A stretch of 24,836 nt of DNA from Nemertoderma westbladi (Eukaryota; Xenacoelomorpha; Nemertodermatida; Nemertodermatidae). The position numbers and the translations under genes were made by a program. Below the pieces are notes generated by a model. That model had not been told where the DNA came from and ran no database searches. It worked only from the letters and a program-made list of their open reading frames with translations. The stretch lies in contig JAUCBJ010007953.1 of the NCBI GenBank assembly GCA_032718475.1, positions 1-24,836 of the forward strand, written 5' to 3'. Below, piece by piece: positions 1-10,200 of this stretch (positions are counted from its first letter, which is position 1; each line of letters opens with the position of its first letter).

Positions 1-733
1 TGATTCGTAGAATTCTTTCTCTCACTTGATAAAGCAGCAATCCCTGCTCTTGAGGTCCTTGAGGTTGTTGAAACAGTTGTTCTTTTACTCGCTCCATAGA
101 GCTGAAGAATCCCTGTGCGTATCCGGCTGCGGACCTCTTCCACACAGCTGGATCGATGGTTTCCTTGGCTACTCCCATACGGTGTATGTCTTCCCAGGCA
201 GCTTCTGATAAATCAAACGGGAGTCCGGGTCCGGGGAAGTTCCATTGCGACTCGACAATAGACTTCAATTCTTCCCTCGTGTACCCCGCATAACTATCTC
301 TAGTTGATCGTTGACTCCTCGCCCAATCGATCTGGTGTTCTTCCACCGCGATCAATAACCTAGTGAGTACGGCTGCAGGAAGGATGAGAAGGGGATCCGT
401 ATAAACCGCATCCGTCATCTCTGCTCCGCGCTCGGGTGTCAGCTCTACAGTATCCTCACTACTGGAGCTGCTGGGCCGCTGAGGAATAAGTTCTTGACTC
501 GCGGGTTGTTGCTGTTCCGCTGCTTCTTGGTCCCGCTTGACCTGAGCTCGAGTGCCTATGATAGACCTACGATGTTGGACTAGCCTAGGTTCTGTTATTA
601 CTACTGGAGGGATGACCTTCCTCACAGTGGGAGGTGAACTGAATTTACGACCAGACGGTTGTACGTCTCTATCTGAGTCGCAGATAGTTACATCTAATAT
701 ACTGTCTGACAGGTTCTGCTTAGTATCAGACAT
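1..733 (-). CDS. Unrecognised ORF, partial (runs off the window edge)
   Basis: Reading the minus strand from the ATG at 733-731, the frame stays open for 244 codons to base 2, so the C-terminus is outside the window. An in-frame stop lies a short way upstream of the ATG, which supports this start. The product is polar and nearly cysteine-free. Residues about 65-110 are rich in Gln, Ser and Glu (for example RPSSSSSEDTVEL) and look disordered. After that comes a more ordered part with Trp-containing motifs such as IDWARSQRS, SQWNFPGPG and AVWKRSAAGY. GC content is clearly higher than in the DNA to its right. I do not recognise a family. A structural (gag-like) or ORF1 protein of a mobile element is possible given the repeat-rich flank, but a host exon is equally open. 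Confidence 0.5.
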   Translation of the reverse strand, partial: MSDTKQNLSDSILDVTICDSDRDVQPSGRKFSSPPTVRKVIPPVVITEPRLVQHRRSIIGTRAQVKRDQEAAEQQQPASQELIPQRPSSSSSEDTVELTPERGAEMTDAVYTDPLLILPAAVLTRLLIAVEEHQIDWARSQRSTRDSYAGYTREELKSIVESQWNFPGPGLPFDLSEAAWEDIHRMGVAKETIDPAVWKRSAAGYAQGFFSSMERVKEQLFQQPQGPQEQGLLLYQVRERILRI

Positions 734-819
734 GACTATGTATACCGTTGAATGTCTACTGCTGTATTACAGTCTGAGCAAGTCTAGTAACTCAGTATTA
801 ACTGTTAGCCTAATAATTA

Positions 820-1110
820 ATTACCGGTACTGCTACTCAGTGTAGCGTGATATATATATAATATATTAGAATACCGGTATGTTTATAGTATATATAACTA
901 TTATTACAGACTAGGTTTATCACCGAATACCGGTATAATTTTAGCACAAATATATATAAATATATAATAGGCCTATTGGGAATACCGGTACAGCTGTGGT
1001 TTGTAGTGTATATATAAGTATAATTATTAACTGAATTAATTACAGAATACCGGTATGCTTTCAGCACAAATATAAATATTATAATAGGCCTATCGTAAAT
1101 ACCGGTATAT
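820..1110. repeat. Cluster of ACCGGT palindromes upstream of the left-edge ORF
   Basis: The motif ATACCGGTAT or a close variant occurs six times in about 280 bases (near 822, 873, 934, 983, 1049 and 1099). It is mixed with ATAGGCCTAT palindromes (near 968 and 1084) and TATATA runs. Pieces around 925-960 and 1040-1077 are near-duplicates, so the cluster grew partly by local tandem duplication. It lies just upstream of the minus-strand ORF starting at 733, where a promoter would be expected, and a TATATATA run sits about 125 bases before that ATG. A regulatory role is inference only. Confidence 0.45.
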
Positions 1111-1120
1111 CAATTATTTT

Positions 1121-2040
1121 AGAATAATTGAATTTCTGAACTGTAGGGTTACTTGGTTACTTTAACTTACTTTATTACCGTTATTTAAGCAGTAGTCCAA
1201 CTGATATTGAGACCTAATTGTTATATGGTAGGCCTACTATTTATAAATCGTTAGATTTGATTTATAATATATATATACCCGTTTTAATGGGTTTAGTCAA
1301 TGTTTGAAATAAATGTTATTATTTCTGGGGTAATCACTACACAAAGCGGTGCGCTTTCAGTGAAGTGTTACTTACAGGACACTAAAACAAATAATACTAA
1401 TTTACCTAAGTTACTTAATACTACAAATTACGTACAATTCGGGTTGAGATTACAATCTCTAATTAAACACAAAATTTACAAAAACACAAAATACGAATTT
1501 TTAGGGTAATTTTACAAGAAGTCTACAAACCAGCCTAACAAAGGGTCAGAAAACTGGTTATTACAACGGACAGGGTACTACGGTATTTGAAATAATAAGT
1601 AGTAGTAAATACACTGCGTTGTCCAGATAGGAAAATACCACCGCCTGACGACCTATAGCCGTATCGTTATAGGTTCTACGTTATGTATCACGGAGTGTTC
1701 CTACCTAGAAGTTAATAGAGCTAATCGAACCATCAACCACTTTCAACCACTTTACAACACAAATATAATGTCTACACTAATTACTTCGGAAAGTACTGTA
1801 CACTAAACCTTAAATTAAGTACGAGTACTTGTACAACAGATAATCAGTAGTTAAATATACTTGAACAGCTAAAAGAACCACGGCATCTGCTGGAGTGACC
1901 GATGCACAAAATCACCAGTCTTTACCTACGCCGAGCAGCCCGTGTAGTACCGGGGTTAATTTAACTATAGCGGTATGTATAACAAACACAATTACTGTAG
2001 GAACAAACTTGGGGAATGAATGTTGCGGATAATCGCATAA
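1121..2040. other. AT-rich non-coding stretch
   Basis: No exon, RNA gene or clear repeat is visible on either strand. The short open frame at 1300-1509 has low-complexity composition and no recognisable motif. Confidence 0.4.
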
Positions 2041-2044
2041 ACTC

Positions 2045-2610
2045 TGAATAATAAATATTACGCTACGCGTACAAACTACTCAAACAAAATACAGACCGAA
2101 CACTGACAGACTACTATCAAGCCTAAACAAACTATGGTATATGCAGACTCCGAAATGATTAGGGAGTATGCGCTCTAACCCAGTAGTGCGACTTATTCTT
2201 TAGTTGGGGGTTTACCTTACAGCATTGGCTGCCCCTACTTCCTAACCGTACTTAATCAGACAAATGATCTACACACACTGCAATCCGTTCAGACCTAATA
2301 ACAGCCGGACAACTATCCAGCCTACAAATTATCTAAATAAAATTATACGCTACCCGTACAGACTTACACAAACAAAGTACAGACTAAACGATGGCAGACT
2401 ACTCTCAAGCCTAAATAAACTACAGGACATGCAGACTCCGAAATGATTAGGGAGTATGCGCTCTAACCCAGTAGTGCGACTTATTCTTTAGTTGGGGGTT
2501 TACCTTACAGCGTTCGCTGCCCCTACTTCCTAACCGTACTTAATCGGACAGGTGATCTACACACACTGCAATCCGTTCAGACTTAACAGCAATCAGACAA
2601 CAGCTCAGCC
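2045..2610. repeat. Imperfect tandem duplication, period about 288 bases
   Basis: The block beginning GCAGACTCCGAAATGATTAG at 2143 reappears at 2431 and the match runs for about 170 bases with few changes. Weaker similarity extends upstream of both copies (from about 2053 and 2344). A short third start may follow at about 2585. No coding frame is conserved between the copies, so this looks like non-coding repeat DNA or part of a mobile-element terminal region. Confidence 0.7.
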
Positions 2611-2793
2611 TACAAATCGTCTGCACAATCTGATCAGGTTTACACGCCTTCTGTTCAATACTGGCCTACAAACAAATAAAACTGACAGAAATAGGCCTAA
2701 GTAAAATCCCAATAAAAACCAGGCGTCCCCGATTAATTATTAAGACCTACCGGCATATATAATCAAATCGAATAATACTGCTGTACTTATACG

Positions 2794-2941
2794 GAAGTAC
2801 CGGTTAGGACAGTTAGGCCTACGGACCTACAGAAGTACCGGTTCTGGCAGTTGGACCTACGGGCCTACGGCAGTACCGGTTCTGGCAGTTGGGCCTACTG
2901 ACCTACAGATGGACCGTTCAGGTTTACCGGTTGACCGGTAC
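2794..2941. repeat. 38-base tandem repeat with ACCGGT and GGCCT
   Basis: Three copies of a 38-base unit start at 2794, 2832 and 2870 with GAAGTACCGGTT or GCAGTACCGGTT and end in GGCCTAC.GACCTAC. A degenerate fourth copy ends in two ACCGGT sites near 2926-2941. It shares the ACCGGT theme with the cluster at 820-1110. Confidence 0.75.
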
Positions 2942-4183
2942 TTTCAACTTTATTGCTTACTGCAATAAAGAAGATATATCCTTTAATGTTCGCGCTTTCA
3001 GACCTTTGGCAGTTTAACCCACCAAATTAAGATGTCTTCTAGATATTAAATCGGTTTTTAGTCTATGACAAGTATTTGATTCACTACACTAGTCGAAACC
3101 AATCCGTGCGCGATCATTCACCCGCTGGATATTCCCGGGAGATTGGGTTCGACGGTTTAATTTTATTGCTATGTAAGCCTAATGTATTATTCGACTGACA
3201 GTATTATATAATCTCTGACAATATTATTCACCTTCGGGAATATTAACAGTTCCTTTAGGACGTGGCGCTTTATCTATATAAACAGAGTTATGACTTAAAC
3301 TACTCACAACGATATGGCTCAATTATAATTCACATATATGGCGCATTCTTTAGGAATTGCTTCTTTAACAGACTCACTCATACACAATGCTGCACAATAC
3401 TGCACACTAATCTGCCAATCTTCACTGATTTTAGTCACATATAAAAGGAACACAGACTGACTCATGTAGGGTCTATCAAATAACATTAGATTCACTTCAA
3501 ACCACTTTAACATAAGTCACAATCGTTATTGGTAACCTTTCTCTCTTACCTTCGGTATATCAAGAATATTGGGTTTCGGGGTTATTTATCGTTATTCCAA
3601 ATATAATAATTCATCAACCATATTATGAAGAACTGACAGTAAATAGCAGTATAAAACAACAATGAAAACACTGATTGTTATGAGTTTGCAATGTTTCAGC
3701 AGTCAGTATGTATGATCAGTTAGCAGTTAAAGGATATATGTCCTTATAATTAAACCTACTAGTGTAAGACTAAAAACTGAAACACGGAGGTGCCAAAAGC
3801 CGGTTCTTAGGCTCTGGGCAAAAACATAACACTGAACTACTGAGTTTCTGTATATACCTCCAACACAGAGACAACAAACGCTCTGATTGGTCAACCTGAA
3901 CAACGAGAGAACAAAGAAACATAGAAACGTCGACGTGGCAATATCAGCTGCTAGCCGTCGTCATGGTAGCGACACTGTTTTCAAGAGTATCGAGCTTTTA
4001 CGTCACGGAATTACGGATTATGTCCTCTAAAGTACAAATACAGAAGAAATAGCTTTTATGTCCGCTAAAACACCAGTACAGCAAGGACACGGCCTTTTTA
4101 TGCCTGGTAAACCAACTACAGAGTATTTTACGGGAAAAATAAGGAAAAATAACCGGACAATTCAGCAAAAGCTTTTACACCAC
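2942..4183. other. Non-coding stretch, nothing assigned
   Basis: I searched the minus strand here for the exon that should follow the one ending at 5302 (phase 2) and found no cysteine-rich open segment with an acceptor. No RNA gene or mobile element is recognisable. The short open frames at 3262-3513 overlap on opposite strands and show no motif. Confidence 0.35.
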
Positions 4184-4805
4184 TCCCGGACAGTAACCCA
4201 CCGGACAGTAGCCCCCCCCCCCAGACAGTAACCACCCTCTGGACAGTCCCCCCCCCTACGGACAGTAACCCACCGGATAGTAGCCCCCCTCCGGACAGTA
4301 ACCAACCGGACAGTAGCCCCCACCCGGACAGTAGCCCCCACCCGGATAGTAGCCCCCCGGACAGTAACCACCCTCTGGACAGTAACCCCCTGGACAGAAG
4401 CCCCCCTCCGGACAGTAGCCCACCAGACAGTAGCCCCTACCGAGACAGTAGCCCCCCACCGGACAGTAGCCCCCACCCGGACAGTAGCCCCCCTCCGGAC
4501 AGTAACCCAACGGACAGTAGCCCCCTCCGGACAGTAACCATCCGGACAGTAGCCCACACCCGAAAAGTATCCCCCCTCCGGGCAGAAACCCACAGGACAG
4601 AAGTCCCCCCTCAGGACAGTAACCCCCTGGGCAGAAGCCCCCATCCGGACAGTAGCCCCCACCCGGACAGTAGGCCCCACCCGGACAGTAGCCCCCCTAT
4701 GGACAGTATCCCCGACCCGGACAGTAACCCCCCTCTGGACAGAAGCCCCCCCCCCCACCCGGACAGTAACCCCCCTCTGGACAGTAGCCCCCTCTGGACA
4801 GTAAC
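4184..4805. repeat. Minisatellite, C-rich on the plus strand
   Basis: Roughly 17-19 base units of the form CCCCCACCCGGACAGTAGC, with variants (TCCGGACAGTAACC, CTGGACAGAAGC), are repeated about 35 times. Unit length and the C-run vary, as in a slippage-prone array. Long open frames on the minus strand here are products of the repeat and are not credible genes. Confidence 0.9.
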
Positions 4806-5115
4806 TCCCTACTTTCCGGTGGGCTACTTTCCGGTGGGATACTGTCCGGGGGGCTTCTTTCCGGGGGGCTGCTGTCCGGGGGGCTACTGTCCGGGGGGCT
4901 GCTGTCCGGGGGCTACTGTCCGGGAGCTACTGTCCGGGGAGGGTACTGTCTGGAGGGCTCCTGTCCGGGTGGGTTATACTGACCGGAGGGGTGCTACTGT
5001 CCGGGGGTTACTGTCTGGAGGGGGCTACTGTCCGGGGGATACTGTCCGGGGGATACTGTCCGGGGGCTACTGTCCGGGGGACTACTGTCCGGGGGGCTGC
5101 TGTCCGGACGCTACT
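4806..5115. repeat. Same minisatellite in reversed orientation (G-rich on the plus strand)
   Basis: From about 4816 the unit reads GCTACTGTCCGGGGG, the reverse complement of the unit to the left. The two halves therefore form a large head-to-head inverted repeat with its pivot near 4806-4816. The G-runs make quadruplex or hairpin structure likely; that is inference. Confidence 0.9.
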
Positions 5116-5290
5116 GCCCTAGTACCTTAGTAGTACCTTAGTAGTACCTTAGTAGTACCTAAGTAGTAGCTTAGTAGTACCTTAGTAGTACCTTAGTAGT
5201 ACCTTAGTAGTACCTTAGTAGTACCTTAGTAGTATCTTAGTAGTACATTAGTAGTACCTTAGTAGTACCTTAGTAGTACCTTAGTAGGCT
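5116..5290. repeat. 11-base tandem repeat (TACCTTAGTAG)
   Basis: About 16 copies of an 11-base unit, nearly perfect, with single-base variants (TAGCTTAGTAG, TATCTTAGTAG, TACATTAGTAG). It ends a few bases before the splice donor of the exon at 5302-5477. Confidence 0.9.
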
Positions 5291-5301
5291 GGTATCCTTA
5301 C

Positions 5302-5477
5302 CGACAGGATGTATCCCGATTGTTTTCGCATTCACAGTTAGGAGTCCCACGAATACATTCTATGGTGAGGCAAGTCACGTGATTGAGTGAGTCTGACCAA
5401 AAAGGTGCCGATCCTTCAACGCAGAAACATCTGATTTCAGAGATGTCATTTACGAGGACCGCATCGGTGCAGTCAAC
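5302..5477 (-). CDS. Cysteine-rich exon (EGF-like), downstream group, exon 3
   Basis: On the minus strand an acceptor after a CA-rich tract (...CACACAG) is followed by 176 open bases and a donor GTAAGG. It starts in phase 0 and leaves two bases of the last codon. Cysteine motifs include EIRCFC and GTPNCECENN, the latter being the first half of the module seen elsewhere in this gene. It joins in phase to the exon at 5640-5824. The next exon must start with one base of a codon and was not found in the window, so the 3' end is missing. Confidence 0.65.
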
Positions 5478-5639
5478 CTGTGTGTGTGTGGCGGGGGGTA
5501 AATATAGAAGGAAATAAACCAATGAACAACATCTAGTGATAATAGTAATATTTTTATTATCAAAATAAGATAGCTAACAAGAGTTAAAATATGTTTTAAT
5601 TATGTAAAGGAAAAATATATGTAGAAGGGAAATTTGTAC

Positions 5640-5824
5640 CAACAATTTGGCAACGATTTCACTAACTTTGCACACATCCTTTCCCCCACTATCCATCACA
5701 GGTTTACATAACTTAGTGCAGCTCCCCAAACCGTCTTTAACATAACCAGCGTCGCATGTGCAGGTAAGTGGGTCTCTCTCGTTGGTGCAAGTACAATGAC
5801 CGCTGACAGACTTGCACTCAATCA
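5640..5824 (-). CDS. EGF-like exon, downstream group, exon 2
   Basis: Acceptor TTCTTACAG and donor GTACAA bound 185 open bases on the minus strand, starting in phase 1 and ending on a complete codon. The module reads IECKSVSGHCTCTNE, then LTCTCDAGYV, then GLGSC: six cysteines with the CxC...CxCxxGY pattern. A further CKP...DVCK segment follows. The phases fit the neighbouring exons at 6484 and 5477. The donor is not a strong consensus and is the least certain border. Confidence 0.7.
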
Positions 5825-5880
5825 CTGTAAGAAATCATGCGAGTGCAATCAAAACTACTGAAATGAATGGAAGAGTCCTT

Positions 5881-6095
5881 TAGGCTCGTTAAGCCAAGGA
5901 ATAATGCCTGTTCACCGCCACACCATGGGTGAATTTCCACAGTAAACCCTTCAACTCCTCTGTTTCCCAAGTTGCCTTGGTTCCCATTTATCGACCAAAT
6001 AAGGATGAAAGCCAGGGTTGGTCTAGGCTGCTGCGTTTAATGCACTGTGCGCAATCAGTGCTGCCCCATCTAGGGATCGAACCAGTACCTAAGTA
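5881..6095 (-). repeat. SINE-like dispersed repeat, truncated
   Basis: On the minus strand GGTTCGATCCC (plus 6073-6083) matches a polymerase III B box, as in tRNA-derived SINEs. It is followed by a moderately GC-rich body unlike the surrounding AT-rich intron. No A box is visible upstream, so the head is truncated. Identification rests on the B box and composition only. Confidence 0.4.
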
Positions 6096-6480
6096 GTAGT
6101 AGTAGTTTTTATTATCAAATATAAAACTGTAACCTGTTATATTGAATTTCGTTTATTATTTTGGTTAGAAGAACGAGCCAAAGCAACCTGATAATATCCT
6201 CCTATATAGTGGTCATTTTTAGTAGGTCGAAACATGACTGTCTATATATTTAGTCTGATTGTAAGTGTTTTAATTTCAACATCTTTCAATTAGCTGATCA
6301 TTCATCCAAGTAGGCCTGTGTACCGGACCGGTACGTAACTATAGGCCTATTACAAAATATCATCTGGTTTCGAATTCCGGCCCAGCAAATACATCGTTCT
6401 TTCGCTGAAATCTTGTTCATGAAATTTACTGCTTATTGCATATAATTAAAACAATATTCATCAATATGAATACATTAACT
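6096..6480. other. Intron sequence, nothing assigned
   Basis: AT-rich DNA between two exons of the downstream group. It includes a short TAG triplet run (about 6095-6110) resembling the 11-base array at 5116-5290, and one ACCGGACCGGTAC palindrome near 6321. No coding segment is visible. Confidence 0.4.
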
Positions 6481-6483
6481 CAC

Positions 6484-6690
6484 AAATGCAGGTCGTATCC
6501 CAGTACTCGGCGTAGCCATAATCGCATTGGCAACGTGTTTCCGGTGTGTCACAAAGGCAATGTGGGTAGCCTCGTTTACACCTCGTAAAGCATGAGTTCG
6601 GCCCAACTGCCATCTCCCAAGTTTCACAAGTTGGTGACGTCACACATGACGCCGTCCCAATGTCGTATATCTGTCCTGACTGACAATTTG
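6484..6690 (-). CDS. EGF-like exon, downstream group, exon 1
   Basis: Acceptor AAATTTCCAG and donor GTGAGT bound 207 open bases, phase 1 on both sides. Cysteine motifs run NCQSGQ, TASCVTSPTCE, NSCFTRCKRGYPHCLC, TRCQCDYGY and WDTTC. This gives one full compact EGF-like module preceded by extra cysteines. It could be spliced from the exon at 8410-8526 if the stop-bearing exon at 7151 is skipped, because both borders are phase 1. It could also begin a separate gene whose first exon I cannot see. Confidence 0.75.
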
Positions 6691-6699
6691 CTGGAAATT

Positions 6700-7082
6700 T
6701 TATATATTTCTTAAATGCAAATATTAATAAATATATAAATAAAAAAACTATAAGAATACTGTATATTGGTAAATTATAACATATTTCTTATCAATTATTT
6801 TTTCCCGTTTTCAAGACGCTTTTAATATATAAAAATGTATCATACATACAATAAAAACAGTAAAGTCAAGGGTGGGAAATTCAAATTCAAATTTAACTGC
6901 AAGCTGTCTTTACAAAGTAGGCTAAGTAAACAATAATCAACCCTTACAGTCTCATAGCCTACCCCCTCTGAGTCTGCGTTAGACAAGATGATCAACGTGC
7001 CGGCGACCTGGTGAACATTATAAAATTATGTTCATAAAACATTCAATATGAAGCAAATTTAAGGTAAATAAAACTCGATTAA
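6700..7082. other. AT-rich spacer beyond the poly(A) signal
   Basis: Non-coding AT-rich sequence between the exon at 6690 and the putative 3' end at 7083. No promoter, first exon or repeat could be recognised. Confidence 0.35.
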
Positions 7083-7088
7083 TTTATT
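7083..7088 (-). terminator. Candidate poly(A) signal AATAAA
   Basis: AATAAA on the minus strand lies 62 bases after the TAG stop of the exon at 7151-7287, in the position expected for a short 3' untranslated region. The exact cleavage site is not visible. Confidence 0.5.
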
Positions 7089-7150
7089 TACTTATGTTAG
7101 TATTTCACAGCATCATACACTGTTTATACTAAAAATTAATTAATCTTATA

Positions 7151-7287
7151 CTAACGAACGCAACGACGTTTGTTGTACCACAGCTGGGGCGAGTATCCAT
7201 TACCGCAGTAACAGGAGTCCTTGGAGTGTTCTAGAGAGGCGCAACCGAAACAATTGTTATCAACACCACCGGGTTCACATTGGTAAC
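7151..7287 (-). CDS. Exon 11, terminal EGF-like exon with stop
   Basis: Acceptor TTTCCTAG opens 137 bases in phase 1, coding residues 489-533 and a TAG stop at 7153-7151. The module contains YQCEPGG, NNCFGCAS, SCYCGNGY and RRCVR just before the stop. No good donor precedes the stop: GTCGTT and GTTCGT are poor matches. I therefore read it as a terminal exon, supported by the AATAAA that follows. Confidence 0.75.
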
Positions 7288-10200
7288 CTAGGAAACAGAT
7301 ATACGAAGATATATTGTACCATACAGTGCTTTAAATAAGACCGAAACATTGATGCATTTGCTGTCGTGTAGGTAACAATACTGACATGCTTGCCACGATC
7401 TAACAATATCAAATGCTATGAAAATTGGTGTTATAATAGTTAGACTGTATTTTTTTTTTTTTTTTTCAATACTAGTGTTTTTTTTCAGCTTTTCAATTTA
7501 TCTTTACTCAACCAGATTTATTGGCCTTACATTTGAATTTTCCAAACAACATGAATCTGAATATGTAAATTGTAATAAATTTCACCAAGAAGTGCCGAAG
7601 ATACTAGAAAACATACTAGCATAAAAACTTTTTACGACGTAAATAATCGACATAATTATGATATTTTTCAACTCTGGAATAATACTATTGGTGTTCGGAC
7701 AATTGTGACCAAGAGTTTTCTATAAATGGAGAGGTTGACCCAACATTATTCTCAATGTTATATTCTGGAATGACTTTATATTAATTGTACTAATTAAGTC
7801 AACTGTAATGAATAAAATTAAAATGAATTGTTTTAACTGTTGCTCTAAAAATTAGCATCTGTGTGTATTATTGTTAACATTATTCATCATGCAATATTTA
7901 ATGCCTTTACTGTTTGTTTTGAATAATTTTATTTAATTATTTTTTCATTAGCTATTGAAATAAAAATTTTGAAATCTATAATGTTGTTTAACTAAAAATT
8001 ATTACTAAATTACATCGCTTTTTTTTATCTTGAACTGGACAATTGCGACAAGGACAATTGTTACGGCGACCCATAATTTTCCAAAAATTTGATGGGTACC
8101 AATTCTTCTAACTCCAATAGTCTTAAGCGTTTTAATTTAATTCGTTTTAATTTAAAAATTCGTACAAATGTTAAGGGATGGTTTGCTTCTGCTGTGGGAG
8201 TAAAGATTGGGTTGGCTAGTAGTGAGAGTATTCAACCTTGGGAGTTAATGCGGCGCCTTTCCTGCCTTATAAATAAGAGCCAAGTGAGGGGATCCTTCGG
8301 GTTGCTTCTTGTGTTTCAAGTTTGTCGCTCACCGCTGAGATTACTTACCGGTGTGGATTAATACATTATGAATCGAATACTATCCAATATACAATCCTAC
8401 TCCACTCACCGACACAGTAACCAATATTAACTGTATCCGGAATATAACCATCTTGACAAACAGAATGATAGTTTGAACCGGTCCGTTGTCTGTTACACCA
8501 CGGTGCCCCTTCTATACAAGATGTACCTATAAAATAAAATGTAATTTATATTTTATAATATATTTTTAAGATAATAATATTTAGAAAATTCAAGGCCAGT
8601 GTCCTTTACGCGGTGTCTTAAAAAAACGTCGTGTGGTATCCACCATGCTAATATACTCCATAAGCACAAAGACAATGAACAGGCTGGGGGCTAAAGCAAC
8701 GTCCTGCCAAGCGGTGGCGGCTCCGTTCCGATGTGGCATAGTAAGTAAAGGGTATACGGATAATTGCGATTAAATTCATAATTTTTATTGGCTCGGAATT
8801 ATTGCCTTAAATTCATGATGTAGGGTACCAATAAATGTTTATCAGATAAAATGTTTATGCATAATAATTTAATTTAATTTACCATAGCAAGTTCTATCAA
8901 AATCCAATGTGTACCCGACCTCACACAGGCACTTATCGTCAAACAATTCTCCGCTGCTACACAAACAGTGGGGGTATCCATCAACGCACTGGTCCGTGCA
9001 CCAGAACGCTTCGCCTTTCACAAATCCTTCCTAAAGAAAAGTTAATTTTTGAAAATATCTTGGTGATATTATCTTATATAAATTTTTCTGCTCATTGATG
9101 TTGACTTTATATATCTATAATTATTATGATGTTTAAAGAATATGTAATACATAGGCAAAATCGAATACCTTGCATTTACTTTTAAGCGTTTAAACATTCA
9201 ATCGGCCAACGTGTTTTAGGCTCTGTGTGATGATGTGGTGCAATTAGTCTCTTGATAATGCCGCCTTTGGGGCGCAACCTAAATACCACCGAGCAATACT
9301 TGCCCCCCCCACCCCCCCCCCCCCCCCAAAAAAAAAATTTCTACACATCTTAATGAGATTACATGGAAATTGAAACAGAGATAGTTTCACCTCCCTCCTC
9401 CTTACTGGGTGCCATATAGTATTATTATTATAGGCGATAGGCATGCATTGTTGCCAAGCTTCTTATGAAATAAACAACAATGTTCCAGATTGTGTATTTA
9501 TTAAATATAATAAATGGCCTTCAGCATAAGTAAATACATGCAACATTCACATCTCAGCTATTTCCAAGCCAAATTCAAATATTTTAACATATTTAGAATC
9601 GTTGAATAGCCAGCTTCCCTTTGCTATCAATGAATTTCTATAAAAGGTTTAAGGTGGAAGACTAACTGCAGTACTGTACTACTACTGGTGCAATATAGCT
9701 GGAGACACTTTTTTTTCAAACGCTTGTAGCTAAGGAATGACAGCGAAAATAAAAATTCCGGCTTACCGACCCAGCGACGGAGGAGGGATGATGAATCGAT
9801 CTCTGTTTCAAATTCCATGCAATCTCATTAAGATTTGTAGAACCATTTTTTTAGGGGGAGGGGGGGGGGGGGGGGGGGGGGTGTCCATGTCACTGAATTA
9901 CGACACTATTAATTTTTTTGATTAAATGATTAAAATAAAAAATTCAGATAATTTTCCCATCGCGATTGTATAAAATAATAAGGAATATTATTAACAATAT
10001 ACAATATTATAATAATATAATATATTATATTATAATATTACACTTTAAGCAACGCACACCACGGAAAATATATCATTGTTGCATTAGTAGCATTATTGGA
10101 GGGAAAACCCATCACTGCATACATTGTATCACCACTCCACGTTAAGTAAATGCCTGTTCTGGAATAAATAATATTACCATAATGGATTGGCCACCACATT

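Noticed and set aside
552-845. 97-codon plus-strand frame
   Set aside because: Mostly antisense to the longer minus-strand ORF starting at 733; no independent support.
4162-4758. 198-codon open frame on the minus strand (and 84- and 143-codon frames nearby)
   Set aside because: The translations are pure repeats of GATVRVG or GGYCPEG type produced by the minisatellite; no non-repeat sequence or gene signals.
7418-7624. 68-codon plus-strand frame
   Set aside because: Phe/Ser-rich translation of a T-run and AT-rich intron.
8089-8361. 90-codon plus-strand frame in intron 10
   Set aside because: No recognisable motif, splice signals or homolog that I can name; length is within chance.
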